Positions 36,827 to 46,126 of a stretch of DNA of 64,000 nt are shown here, in pieces (the first letter of the stretch is position 1; every line of letters starts with the position of its first letter). Below the pieces are notes generated by a model. That model was not told the origin of the DNA, made no database searches, and saw only the letters and a list, made by a program, of their open reading frames with translations. The stretch is taken from positions 1 to 64,000 of the forward strand of contig NZ_NOIS01000004.1 in the NCBI RefSeq assembly GCF_004137765.1, read 5' to 3'. Source of the DNA: Rothia uropygialis. Its GTDB lineage: Bacteria > Actinomycetota > Actinomycetes > Actinomycetales > Micrococcaceae. The position numbers were made by a program, and so were the translations under genes.

Positions 36827-37801
36827 ATGTCCCGTCGACCGCGACCATCTTGTCCCGTCCCTGCCCGTAATGGCGTTTCGCCTACCCGCGTCAGGCTTCC
36901 TGGCGACGGCGAATTCCCGACGATCTCCGCATTCCTCACCGCACGCTTCCCGCCGCACGACCCGAAGGTGACGGAGGAGCTCTTCGCACGGGGCGACGTC
37001 TTGGACCCTGGCGGACAGCCGCTGGACGTCCGCGAGGCCTTTCGGCCAGGTAGTCACGTGTGGGTCTTTCGACCGCTGCCCGATGAACCGGAATTGCCTT
37101 TGGACCTGCCGGTTCTCTACGAGGACGAACACCTCCTCGCCGTCGACAAGCCCCATTCCCTGCCTGTGACTCCGCGTGGTTCATTCGTCCGACAAACCGC
37201 GGTCACGAAATTGCGGGTCGAAACGGACAATATATTGCTCTCCCCGGTCCACCGGCTCGACCGGTTGACGGCCGGCGTCCTTCTCTTCGCAAAAACTCGT
37301 GAGGCGCGTGGTCCGCTCCAAGCGCTTTTTGAACTCCAACGGGTTTCCAAAACGTACGAGCTCATCGCTCCGCTCGCGCCGCTGACTCCCGACGTCGGTC
37401 CACCGCATCTCCCGGTCTATCCGGCGGAACCATGGGTCGTGCGCTCCCGCATCGTCAAGGACGCCTCTTCTCTCCAAGCACGCGCGGTTCCCGGTGCCCC
37501 GAATGCTCTCACTGGCGTCGTTCTCCTGCAGGAGATCGGGGAAACAGAGTGGGGACTGTACGGCGCCAATCCGTTGTCCGGGAAAACGCACCAGATCCGC
37601 GTTCACATGAACTCGTTGGGCAGACCGATCTACGGCGACCCTTTGTACCCGCGCATCCAGGAGGAAGAGCTGAGGCGGCCCATCGGGAACCTGCGGCTGC
37701 TCGCCCGCGAGGTACTCTTCAAGCACCCGTTCACTCAGGAGTACCTTCGCATCCGCTCAGACCGTACGCTGGATGTCAGTACGATCGCTGATTCCCACTG
37801 A
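36827..37801 (+). CDS. RluA-family pseudouridine synthase
   Basis: This 324-residue RNA pseudouridine synthase has the catalytic Asp in 'PVHRLDRLTAGVLLFAKT', the RluA signature. 'LLAVDKPHSLPVTPRG' and 'TEWGLYGANPLSGKTHQIRVHM' are further motifs II and III. The N-terminus contains an S4-like strand-turn ('EFPTISAFLTARF'). Actinobacterial members of this size modify rRNA or tRNA; the exact uridine is not predictable. It lies between the nitrilase and GH76 genes with short gaps. Confidence 0.88.
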   Translation: MSRRPRPSCPVPARNGVSPTRVRLPGDGEFPTISAFLTARFPPHDPKVTEELFARGDVLDPGGQPLDVREAFRPGSHVWVFRPLPDEPELPLDLPVLYEDEHLLAVDKPHSLPVTPRGSFVRQTAVTKLRVETDNILLSPVHRLDRLTAGVLLFAKTREARGPLQALFELQRVSKTYELIAPLAPLTPDVGPPHLPVYPAEPWVVRSRIVKDASSLQARAVPGAPNALTGVVLLQEIGETEWGLYGANPLSGKTHQIRVHMNSLGRPIYGDPLYPRIQEEELRRPIGNLRLLAREVLFKHPFTQEYLRIRSDRTLDVSTIADSH

Positions 37802-37830
37802 ATCGAAACCACTATCGACCGGGAGAGACC

Positions 37831-39099
37831 ATGAGCAACCAGAACAGCCCGACCACGCAGAATTCGAGCAACGAACGCCGTCGAGCGACCACGGCATCTC
37901 GTCATCAGGTCCTCACCGCAACGCAGAAAGACCGAATCGAGCGTGCAAACCGGGCCGGACGCGCCTCATATTCCGTCAACCGTTTGTTCGTGCACCGTCT
38001 CATGGGGGTTCCCGGAACCCTGATCGCAGAACCTTCCTTGCCTCCCGCCAAGGGAATCAAGAAAAAGGTGACCGATTGGAACTATTGGTGGCAGGCCCAA
38101 CTTCTGGATGCCTTCGTCGATTCTGGCGAGCGCGCATTCCACAACGGTCAGAAAACCGAGGCCAAACGCGTGATCGACCAATGCCACCGGTTGCTCCGTG
38201 GCATTCGAATCCACAATTTTGGCACGTACGTCAATTCGTACTACGACGACATGGCGTGGCTCGTCCTCGCCGCTCACCGGCTCAACACCTTGTCACACGA
38301 GGTGCTGGGGGCCGGCTCGGAGCCGGCACAGGAGGTGGGCCGGATTCTCTATCCGCAGCTCCGTCAGGCAGTCACGGAGGACCTCGGTGGCGGGGCCTTC
38401 TGGTCCAAGGCAGAAGACTTCAAGAACCTCCCGGCATCCGGCCCCATCGCGATCGCTCTGGCCCGGGCAGGAGACCACGTAGCGGCCGCGCAGTTGGTCG
38501 GATGGTTCCGGGAAAACCTGTGGTCTTCGGAGAAAGGCTACCTGGATGGGATCAAACGCGTGCTCCAGAGGGACGGCTCGTACGAACACGTCGTCGAAAA
38601 AGCCGCATTCCCCTACAATCAAGGGCTCGCGATCGGGGCTCATTTGGAGGTCTCGGGCGGAGACATACGGCATGTGGAGGACATTGTGCGCATAGTCCTC
38701 GACCGTTTCACCGCGACCCACGAAGCGGAAAACGCTCAATTCCGTATCCTCGATACGCGCGGGACAGGTGACGGCGGCCTGTTTGCCGGTATTTTGGCCC
38801 GCTACCTTGCCTCCGCCGCTGAAGATGCTCGGATCGACCCCAAGGTTCGTCACGCTGTCCGCGAGGTCATCATCGCAACGGCCGAACTCCTCTGGGCCGG
38901 GCGCCGCGAATACGATCCCGACCTCCCGCTCAACGAGCCGGGCGTGGACGTGAATGAAATTCGCGGCGATTCCGTGGTCCTCTTCTCCCCCGATGCTTCC
39001 CGGCACAGCTCCGAGACGCTCGGTGCCGGGGCGAAGGTGGAGCTCAGCTCCCAGATCCAGGCCTGGACCATCCTGGAAGCGGCGTACCGCTTGGCCTGA
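37831..39099 (+). CDS. glycoside hydrolase family 76-like protein (alpha-1,6-mannanase fold)
   Basis: This is a 422-residue (alpha/alpha)6-barrel protein of the GH76 type. The catalytic Asp pair is Asp139-Asp140 in 'TYVNSYYDDMAWLVLAAHR'. Further barrel motifs are 'TDWNYWWQAQLLDAF', 'GGGAFWSKAEDFKNLPASG' and 'FPYNQGLAIGAHLEVSG'. No signal peptide is present: the N-terminus is polar with no hydrophobic core, so the protein is probably cytoplasmic, unlike secreted GH76 enzymes. Manno-oligosaccharides from mannosylated glycans are a likely substrate. Good ribosome binding site GGGAGAG before the ATG. Confidence 0.85.
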   Translation: MSNQNSPTTQNSSNERRRATTASRHQVLTATQKDRIERANRAGRASYSVNRLFVHRLMGVPGTLIAEPSLPPAKGIKKKVTDWNYWWQAQLLDAFVDSGERAFHNGQKTEAKRVIDQCHRLLRGIRIHNFGTYVNSYYDDMAWLVLAAHRLNTLSHEVLGAGSEPAQEVGRILYPQLRQAVTEDLGGGAFWSKAEDFKNLPASGPIAIALARAGDHVAAAQLVGWFRENLWSSEKGYLDGIKRVLQRDGSYEHVVEKAAFPYNQGLAIGAHLEVSGGDIRHVEDIVRIVLDRFTATHEAENAQFRILDTRGTGDGGLFAGILARYLASAAEDARIDPKVRHAVREVIIATAELLWAGRREYDPDLPLNEPGVDVNEIRGDSVVLFSPDASRHSSETLGAGAKVELSSQIQAWTILEAAYRLA

Positions 39100-39289
39100 T
39101 ACACCACCTCGCGGTCGTCGGGTTGCCGATGACGCACCGCTTCCCGCCCGGAACCGGTGCCCCCATGTGCGACTCGGCGACCTGTGACCGGCCAGGAGCT
39201 CCAATCACAGTTTCAGCGGGTAGCCGAACCCCGCCTTGAAAACCCCTGATGACTAGGCAGCACGCCATTCGGTGAGATAGAACCGAAAT

Positions 39290-39835
39290 ATGAGCAGAGT
39301 ACGCACCCCGGACCCCACGCCCGGCTGGCTTTCGGATGAAGAGCTTGCACAGGCCCGCCAACAATTGCCGATGGTGTACGTCCAGGCAATCCCCGTAACC
39401 CTAGATCCCTTGGGATGTGTCAGCGAGATCGGTCTGCTTTTGCGCCCTAACGACGAGGGAAATATGATCAGATCCTTCGTTTCGGGCAGGGTTCACTATC
39501 GGGAGACAGTGCGAGCCGCGTTGCTCCGTCACCTCGAAAAGGACCTCGGGCAATTGGCCATGCCACAGTTGCCTCCGTCGCTTGCCCCCTTCACTATTGC
39601 CGAGTACTTCCCACATCCTTCCCAGTCAGGGCTGACAGACGACAGGCAGCACGCCGTCGCCCTGTGCTACGTGATCCCCGTCAACGGAGATTGCGAGCCC
39701 CGCCAGGATGCACTGCAACTTTCCTGGCTCACACCGGAAGAAGCCCTTCGGGACGAGGTCCAAGAAGAGTTCGAGGGCGGAAGCGGGGACCTCGTCAGAC
39801 GTGCCCTGGCCTACGCCGGTTGGGGACGCTGCTGA
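39290..39835 (+). CDS. NUDIX-like hydrolase family protein (DUF4916)
   Basis: This is a 181-residue actinobacterial protein of the DUF4916/NUDIX-like type. 'TPGWLSDEELAQARQQLPMVYVQAIPV' (the start block) is characteristic. The segment 'GRVHYRETVRAALLRHLEKDLG' sits where a Nudix box should be, but the canonical GX5EX7REUXEEXGU glutamates are mostly absent, so metal-dependent hydrolysis is doubtful. The stop codon overlaps the start of the SDR gene (TGATG), implying coupling. Confidence 0.8.
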   Translation: MSRVRTPDPTPGWLSDEELAQARQQLPMVYVQAIPVTLDPLGCVSEIGLLLRPNDEGNMIRSFVSGRVHYRETVRAALLRHLEKDLGQLAMPQLPPSLAPFTIAEYFPHPSQSGLTDDRQHAVALCYVIPVNGDCEPRQDALQLSWLTPEEALRDEVQEEFEGGSGDLVRRALAYAGWGRC

Positions 39836-40689
39836 TGCAAGACGCCAGCCGAAAGACGATCGTCATCACTGGGGCTTCCGACGGTATCGGCGCCTCTGCC
39901 GCACGACGGCTCAGCCGTGGCGGTCACGAGGTGATCGTCGTCGGGCGTTCGGGGGAGAAAACTCGCGCAGTTGCCGAAGAGATCGAGGCCCGATACTTTC
40001 TCGCGGATTTCTCCGATCTGTCACAGGTTCACTCGTTGGCTTCGGACATCGCGGAGTCGACGGACCGCATCGACGTCTTGGCCAACAACGCCGGCGGGAT
40101 TTTCGGCAAAGGACGTTGGGTCACCACCGACGGACATGAGATGACCTTCCAGGTCAATTACCTCGCGCAGTTCTACCTCACACAGTTGCTCATGGGTCGG
40201 CTCCTGGCCTCGAAAGCGACCGTGGTCAACACCTCGTCGTTCGCGCATAGGATCATGGCCCGCTTTTCTCTCGAGGATTTGGATTCCGAAAAACGCTACG
40301 ATCCCCGTATCGCGTACGGAAACGCCAAACTCGCGGATTTGCTGCATGCACAGGAACTGTCGCGGCGCTACAACCACCTCGGGCTGGCATCGGCGTCCTT
40401 CCACCCGGGCGTCATCAGCAGCAATTTTTCCAGGGATTCGTCCGGCGCTGGGGTTGGTGTCCTCTATCAGGGGCCCGTGCAAAAGCTCCTCGCCGGCCCG
40501 GAGCAGGGTTCCGATACTCTCGTGTGGCTGGCCGAAGCGGTTCCGGGCGAAGATTTCGGTTCGGGCGGATATTTCGCCAAGCGCAAGCCCGCGACCATGG
40601 CACACAATGCCCAGAACCCGCTAATGGGCCACAAGCTGTGGGAGGCTTCCGAACGCATGATCTCGGACCTTCCCGGCCTGGAACCGTGA
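39835..40689 (+). CDS. short-chain dehydrogenase/reductase
   Basis: This is a 284-residue SDR. The N-terminal cofactor motif is 'VITGASDGIGASAARRL' (TGxxxGxG), the NNAG motif is 'VLANNAGGIFG', and the catalytic residues are Ser in 'VVNTSSFAHRI' and the YxxxK in 'IAYGNAKLADLL' (Tyr-Gly-Asn-Ala-Lys). The NSRxT end of strand 2 ('VVGRSGEKTRA') suggests NADP(H). It resembles the retinol dehydrogenase/WW-domain oxidoreductase-like SDRs. The substrate is unknown. It is coupled to the upstream NUDIX-like gene by overlapping stop/start. Confidence 0.88.
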   Translation: MQDASRKTIVITGASDGIGASAARRLSRGGHEVIVVGRSGEKTRAVAEEIEARYFLADFSDLSQVHSLASDIAESTDRIDVLANNAGGIFGKGRWVTTDGHEMTFQVNYLAQFYLTQLLMGRLLASKATVVNTSSFAHRIMARFSLEDLDSEKRYDPRIAYGNAKLADLLHAQELSRRYNHLGLASASFHPGVISSNFSRDSSGAGVGVLYQGPVQKLLAGPEQGSDTLVWLAEAVPGEDFGSGGYFAKRKPATMAHNAQNPLMGHKLWEASERMISDLPGLEP

Positions 40690-40717
40690 TTCGTTCGGAC
40701 CATCTAGGATAGGTCGG

Positions 40718-42019
40718 GTGTCCAACACTGAATTTCCCAACCCCAATTTTCGCTTCGACGTCGGCTCGCGCCTGAACGATACGGCGGGCGACGATGCGTC
40801 CTCGGCCGCTCTTGACCGCAATAACGGCGGCGAGTTCCTCGGACGAACGGGCGTGATCACGACGCCGCACGGCCGGATCCAGACCCCCGCCTTCATCCCG
40901 GTCGGAACCAAAGCAACCGTCAAGGCTGTCCTTCCGGAGGAAATGAAGCAGCTCGGAGCCCAGGCGCTCTTGGCCAATGCCTACCACCTCTTTCTCCAGC
41001 CCGGCCCGGACGTACTCGACGCCGCGGGCGGTCTGGGGGCGTTTATGAACTGGGGCGGACCCACATTCACCGATTCGGGCGGCTTCCAGGTCATGTCCCT
41101 TGGTTCCGGGTTCAAGAAGGTCATCGACATGGGAACCGTCGCGGGAACCATCGGCGCCGACGGACGCCCTGTTGGGGACGACGACGTCGCCTCCGGCAAG
41201 GAACGGATGGCCCACGTCGACGACGACGGCGTGACTTTCAAATCTCATCTCAACGGTGACCTCCACCGTTTCACGCCGGAAGTTTCCATGGGCGTCCAGC
41301 ATCAGCTCGGCGCCGACGTCATGTTCGCCTTCGACGAGCTGACCACGCTCTACAACTCGCGCGGGTACCAGGAAGAAGCGTTGGAAAGAACCCGTCTCTG
41401 GGCGTTGCGGTGCATTGCGGAGCATCAACGACTCACCGCTGAGCGAGCCGACAAGCCGTACCAGGCCCTGTTTGGGGTGATCCAAGGAGCCCAGTACGAG
41501 GATCTCCGGCGCAAAGCATGTCGAGATCTCGGCGACATGGAATTCGACGGCTTCGGTCTCGGAGGTGCATTGGAAAAAGAGAATCTGGGAACCATTGTGC
41601 GCTGGTGCAACGAAGAACTTCCCGAGAACAAACCGCGGCACCTGCTCGGGATCTCGGAACCCGATGACATCTTCGTGGCTATTGAGAACGGCGCCGACAC
41701 CTTCGATTGTGTTTCACCGACGCGGGTCGCACGTACTGCTGCTGTCTACTCTCCGGATGGCCGCTTCAACGTGTCCAACGCCAGGTTCAAGAAGGACTTC
41801 ACCCCGATCTACGACGGGTGCGACTGCTATACCTGTGCAAACTACACCAAGGCGTATCTGCATCACCTCTTCAAGGCCAAGGAACGCCTCGCGGCCACGC
41901 TGGCCTCAATTCACAATGAGCGTTTCATCGTCCGTATGGTCGATACCGCTCGGGAGACCATCGCCTCGGGAGAATACTTCCAGTATCGTGACGAGTTCCT
42001 GGGTCGTTACTATGCGTAG
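40718..42019 (+). CDS. tgt: tRNA-guanine transglycosylase
   Basis: This 433-residue enzyme exchanges the anticodon G34 of tRNAs for queuine or preQ1. 'TKATVKAVLPEEMKQLGAQ' and 'FTDSGGFQVMSLGSGFK' (with the substrate-binding/catalytic Asp) are present, and 'LLGISEPDDIFVAIENGADTFD' carries the nucleophile region. The zinc site is 'CDCYTCANYTKAYLHHLF' (CxCxxC...H). The N-terminal ~35 residues are an extra polar extension. No queuosine biosynthesis genes are nearby, so the base may be scavenged. GTG start at 40718. Confidence 0.94.
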   Translation: MSNTEFPNPNFRFDVGSRLNDTAGDDASSAALDRNNGGEFLGRTGVITTPHGRIQTPAFIPVGTKATVKAVLPEEMKQLGAQALLANAYHLFLQPGPDVLDAAGGLGAFMNWGGPTFTDSGGFQVMSLGSGFKKVIDMGTVAGTIGADGRPVGDDDVASGKERMAHVDDDGVTFKSHLNGDLHRFTPEVSMGVQHQLGADVMFAFDELTTLYNSRGYQEEALERTRLWALRCIAEHQRLTAERADKPYQALFGVIQGAQYEDLRRKACRDLGDMEFDGFGLGGALEKENLGTIVRWCNEELPENKPRHLLGISEPDDIFVAIENGADTFDCVSPTRVARTAAVYSPDGRFNVSNARFKKDFTPIYDGCDCYTCANYTKAYLHHLFKAKERLAATLASIHNERFIVRMVDTARETIASGEYFQYRDEFLGRYYA

Positions 42020-42031
42020 AAAGGCCAAGTA

Positions 42032-42538
42032 TTGAGCATTTTGACCACGGTCCCGAAGGACCAAATCGTTTCCGTCTCCCACGATGTTCCGGCCCCGCCC
42101 CAGGACGTTTTCGGTGCCTTCATCGACCCGCTCCGCCTCGCGGGCTGGTACGGGCCGGAAGGCTGGATCGTGCCGGTCCACACGATTTCGCTCGAACCGA
42201 GACCAGGCGGCACTTTTCGCTTGGCCATGGTCAACCACGCACAGCCCAACCAAGCAGTTCCGTTGTATTCGACGTTCGTCAGCGTCGTCGAAGGTGAGCT
42301 CATCGAGCATCGGGAGTCTCTTCCCGGTCCCGACGGCGAAGCCACGGACGCGACCGTGCTCCACAGAATCGAGTTCCTCTCGCGCGAAGTCGACGGGACC
42401 GAAGGAACGCGTGTCGTCGTGAGCCAGGGTCCATTGCCGCGTGAGGTCCACGCGACCGTTGTCGCCGGATGGCGTTCGGCTCTCGCCGAGTTGGCTCATG
42501 CGATAGTCCAGGAGCGGACGGTCCGCGCCGCGAACTAG
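42032..42538 (+). CDS. SRPBCC/AHSA1-like START-fold protein
   Basis: This is a 168-residue protein with the helix-grip SRPBCC fold: an N-terminal strand 'IVSVSHDVPAPPQDVFGAFID', then 'LAGWYGPEGWIVP' and 'EPRPGGTFRLAM', which match the Activator of Hsp90 ATPase homolog 1-like (AHSA1) group. Members bind hydrophobic ligands; no function can be assigned. TTG start 12 bases after tgt, so likely in the same transcript. Confidence 0.78.
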   Translation: MSILTTVPKDQIVSVSHDVPAPPQDVFGAFIDPLRLAGWYGPEGWIVPVHTISLEPRPGGTFRLAMVNHAQPNQAVPLYSTFVSVVEGELIEHRESLPGPDGEATDATVLHRIEFLSREVDGTEGTRVVVSQGPLPREVHATVVAGWRSALAELAHAIVQERTVRAAN

Positions 42539-44848
42539 CTAGTCGCTTCCCCGACCGTCCGAGGACCGCCGGTGCCCGGCCCGGACCGCGCGCAACTGAC
42601 GCGTCTCCGGGTTCTCGGTTCCGGTAAGAACTCTTCCTTCGAAATCGCCGGGGTCCTCGTCCTCATATTGTTGGGCCTCGGCCAGCTCTACCGCGGCGTT
42701 CTTCCGCTTCAGATGCTGCACGTACAGGTGCCCCCCGGTGTAGAGCAGTACCCCGATGACGAGCCAGACAAGCTCCAGGATGATGTCTCCCCGGATTGAG
42801 GCGTCCGGCAGATACACCTGGAGACGGATCGCGCCGAGAGCCGCCGAACTGGGCACCACGTGATTGAGCACCGTGTAAATCGGTGGGGCCATGTCCAAGG
42901 GAAGGAGCAGGCCGGAGCTGGGCACGCCGCACATGATGAACAGCGGCAGCGATATCAGCATCACGGAATTTCGGAGGAAGAGCGCCCCACCGAGCGTGAA
43001 GAACTGAATGGTCAGCGAGGTCAGGAACAGTATCCCCCAAACGGTCCACGGCGCACCGGGATCCAGGAAATGAACCACGTGCACCGAGATCACGTATTGC
43101 AGGAACGTGTTCGCCACCGCCACACCGATGACCCACGCGATGCGTCTGAACCAGTGCCACCCGCGCCCGACCAGCCCGATCATCATTCCGGCCAGGTTGG
43201 AACCGACTATTCCACCCATTCCGAGGTACATCATCGACATGCCGAATTTGTCGTTGTCGCTCGTCGGGGCCAAGTCCACTTGTTGCATCTGTTGACCGTT
43301 GGCGAGGGTTCCGAAGAGTTTTTTGACGGTTGTCTCGGCTTGCATACCGTTTCCGGTGGCCACATATAACACCGACGAGGCAGGATCGTTCCGTTCTGAA
43401 ACACCTCCCGCTGCCGAAGCGGGCACGAATGCCGCGCGGGCTTTATTTTCCTTGACGTCCTGACGCGCCTCGTCGGCATCGTGAACCGTATTGACCTGGT
43501 ACTGATCGGTTGGAAGCTGCTTCATAGCGTGGGCCAACGCTTCTGATGACTGGTCGGCCACGACGACGTCGAGCTTCATGTGATTCGGCGAGGGTGCATG
43601 CACCAGACCGATGTACATGAGCGGCAGAGCTATCAGAACGATGACAGGCAGCTTGAACGCATGGATCAGTCCTCGGCGATTCTGCATCTGCTCTTCGCTG
43701 ACCGAACGACGGCTACCGAAGTAGTAACGGAATCCCGGTGAAGAATAGCCGCGGCTGACGTGACGGGGGGCCCCTTCCGGAATCTCGCTGTCGCCCTTCT
43801 GCTCAAAGTCGAGGGCGTCCGGGTCCGACGGCCGGGGTTTCTTCAGGAAAGAGACCGCCAGCAGAATCAGCGCCAGGAAGAACCAGAACATCAACGTGAT
43901 GATGTAACTGCTCAACGGCGCATTCGGGAAGTAGAGGATCCGCCGTAAGGCTTCCATCAATGCAGGAGTAGGCAGGATCTTGTGTAACCCCTGGAATACG
44001 GGTGGAACCAGCTCGATAGCCATCCCCGCACCGGAGGCGGGTATCCCGAGGAGAACCAAGAGGAACATCGTGGGCAGGGCCATGTAGAGCCCGATGAGTC
44101 TGAGCCCGCCGGTGTGGAAGAGCATGACCGTGAAGGACATGAACGCGAGCAAGCAGTACACCGGGAGCCCGTGCTCGGTGAATGCCCCGTGAATTGCGTA
44201 TGCGATGAACATCGGAACCGTGGCGATGAACAACGCCATGATCCCCATGATCGAGATCGAAACCTTGGCGCTGAGTTTGGCCAGATTGCTTCTCAGCCCG
44301 ACTGCCGTCATGAAGCTCGCCAACAGGACCGGGAGGCCCATGAACATCAACGATGTCCCCATCCCGTCATTCGGCGGAGGTGGGACCAGGTCCTGAACCG
44401 TAGGTTCCGGAACATCATCGGGGCTGGCGTATTGGCCCGACTGTGTCAGAACCTGCGGCGCCGCCTTGGTGAAATACGCCTCCGCGAATTGAGCGGCCGT
44501 GGATGCGCCCATAGTGGCGACGTACTCGGTATTGGTCTGCGGATCCCACGCGGCACGGATCTGAAGGGACTCGATCTGGTCCTTGGCCTCATCCACCGAG
44601 GCGACCGCTGAAACCTCGTAGGACGCCCCCGCGGTCGCGTTGAGCTTGGTCGCCATCTGCTCTGTCTTCGCATCCGAACCGATGACCGCGACTTTGAGAC
44701 CGTGCGGGGACGGCGAATGCATGCTGAACCCGTAAACCAGCGGAAACATGATGGTCATGAACAACGGCAGGACAATCGAGAACTTCAGGACCTTGGAGGC
44801 ACCTTTTCTCAATCCGCCTGCATTGAGACGTCTGCGTCGGGATGTCAT
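42539..44848 (-). CDS. large membrane protein with internal duplication (YhgE/Pip- or ABC-2-permease-like)
   Basis: This is a 769-residue protein made of two similar halves. Each starts with a membrane anchor followed by a matching block ('SPSPHGLKVAVIGSDA' near residue 47, 'APSPNHMKLDVVVADQ' near residue 420), then an extracytoplasmic domain of ~110 residues and a cluster of about six TM helices. This layout is that of YhgE/Pip/ABC-2-type export permeases, in which each half normally is a separate protein; a polar ~60-residue linker joins them. No ATPase gene is adjacent. It overlaps the upstream FUSC-family gene by four bases (ATGA), so the two probably form one export-related unit. Confidence 0.75.
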   Translation of the reverse strand: MTSRRRRLNAGGLRKGASKVLKFSIVLPLFMTIMFPLVYGFSMHSPSPHGLKVAVIGSDAKTEQMATKLNATAGASYEVSAVASVDEAKDQIESLQIRAAWDPQTNTEYVATMGASTAAQFAEAYFTKAAPQVLTQSGQYASPDDVPEPTVQDLVPPPPNDGMGTSLMFMGLPVLLASFMTAVGLRSNLAKLSAKVSISIMGIMALFIATVPMFIAYAIHGAFTEHGLPVYCLLAFMSFTVMLFHTGGLRLIGLYMALPTMFLLVLLGIPASGAGMAIELVPPVFQGLHKILPTPALMEALRRILYFPNAPLSSYIITLMFWFFLALILLAVSFLKKPRPSDPDALDFEQKGDSEIPEGAPRHVSRGYSSPGFRYYFGSRRSVSEEQMQNRRGLIHAFKLPVIVLIALPLMYIGLVHAPSPNHMKLDVVVADQSSEALAHAMKQLPTDQYQVNTVHDADEARQDVKENKARAAFVPASAAGGVSERNDPASSVLYVATGNGMQAETTVKKLFGTLANGQQMQQVDLAPTSDNDKFGMSMMYLGMGGIVGSNLAGMMIGLVGRGWHWFRRIAWVIGVAVANTFLQYVISVHVVHFLDPGAPWTVWGILFLTSLTIQFFTLGGALFLRNSVMLISLPLFIMCGVPSSGLLLPLDMAPPIYTVLNHVVPSSAALGAIRLQVYLPDASIRGDIILELVWLVIGVLLYTGGHLYVQHLKRKNAAVELAEAQQYEDEDPGDFEGRVLTGTENPETRQLRAVRAGHRRSSDGRGSD

Positions 44849-45915
44849 GCGACCTTCTTCTTGCGTTGGCTACTACGGAGAATCGGCATGGCCTGCGTGT
44901 CAGCAGCACGCTCGGCCGGAGTGCGAGTGACCAGGATGAGAACGAAACCAACGGCCGCGCCGATCGCGGTTTCTGCCATGCGCGCGGTCAGGATTTCCGT
45001 GGGCGAGGCAGGGTGGCCCATTTGAACCATCATGAGGGCCAAAGGGGTCACGAAAAGCATCGCAAACGCATAATTCCTCATGACAAACGCCTCGGCCAGG
45101 AACTGGAAAACCACCACATACACGGCCATATGCCATTGGTGCAGTCCCGTCGACAGCAGGAAGGCTGTGATTAAGATGCCCCCGAACGTCCCGATGATGC
45201 GCTGGACGCATTTGTGCAAACGGGCCGTGACGCTCGGGGCAGCGATGGGTGCCACTGCGGCAACCATCGCCCAATACGCGTGGGTCAGCCCCGAGAGTTC
45301 CCCGAGGATCCCCGCGATGGCCGCAGCGCAGAAAAAGAGCAGGCCACGCCGGAATACCTGCGGCGTGGTCTGGCCGTGATGCATGGGAACGCGGGCCACG
45401 GGCCCCCGACGCCCTTCGCCCAGGAACGTACCGGCCATGCCGGCGAGAATAGACCACGTTGCTGCGCCGACCGCGGCGAGAAGGGCCAAAAGCACGGGCG
45501 GCGTCGTCGGCATAGAACCCACTGCGCCCGAAGCGAAGATGAAGAACAAGCCTCCGGGCGGTCGCAGGGTGAGGATCGAGCACGCCATGGCGCATAAGCC
45601 GCCGACCAACGCACAAACCACAATCACGACCCACGGGCCAGGTTGCATAGAAGCGAGCGCAAGGCCAACGGCGATCGAACCGATGAGCAGGGCCGCGGCC
45701 TCGCATTGGTGGCGGAAACGATCCCAAAAGGGTTCCTGACGCGCGTAGAGAGACGTGAACGCGCCGAATGACGCGTAAATCGTGAGATCGACGCGCCCTA
45801 CGAGGAGCAGTACCGCCAGTGGAACAGCCACGCTTGCTGCAATTCGCATCGCCGGAATGTGATCCGAGGTCGAGGGGGCGAACGAAATGATCTCGCGCAA
45901 ATGGCCGTTGGTCAC
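44845..45915 (-). CDS. FUSC family protein (aromatic acid exporter-like)
   Basis: This is a 356-residue membrane protein with about ten hydrophobic segments arranged as two five-helix bundles, characteristic of the FUSC (fusaric acid resistance/aromatic acid exporter) family. 'ASFGAFTSLYARQEPFWDR' is the recognisable first-bundle signature, and 'PSVTARLHKCVQRIIGTFGG' is the conserved RxxGTxxG segment of the second. Export of small aromatic or amphipathic acids is plausible but unproven. It is translationally coupled to the duplicated permease-like gene downstream. Confidence 0.82.
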   Translation of the reverse strand: MTNGHLREIISFAPSTSDHIPAMRIAASVAVPLAVLLLVGRVDLTIYASFGAFTSLYARQEPFWDRFRHQCEAAALLIGSIAVGLALASMQPGPWVVIVVCALVGGLCAMACSILTLRPPGGLFFIFASGAVGSMPTTPPVLLALLAAVGAATWSILAGMAGTFLGEGRRGPVARVPMHHGQTTPQVFRRGLLFFCAAAIAGILGELSGLTHAYWAMVAAVAPIAAPSVTARLHKCVQRIIGTFGGILITAFLLSTGLHQWHMAVYVVVFQFLAEAFVMRNYAFAMLFVTPLALMMVQMGHPASPTEILTARMAETAIGAAVGFVLILVTRTPAERAADTQAMPILRSSQRKKKVA

Positions 45916-46126
45916 TGTGAGATGGGCTCCTCAAGGGGGTTGAAAACGGTGGTCGTGGACGGCCCGAAGGGTCGAGATGGGAAGCAACGGACCTGTAGCC
46001 GGACGCTCCAAGGTTCCGTATTCTCAGCGAAGGGGCGGTTCCCGTCAGGTAGCTGACAAGCCACACCTTGCTTAATACTAAACCTCTTCTCTTCAGGCGG
46101 GACCCGGGCCTTGTAACTTTGTTTGT

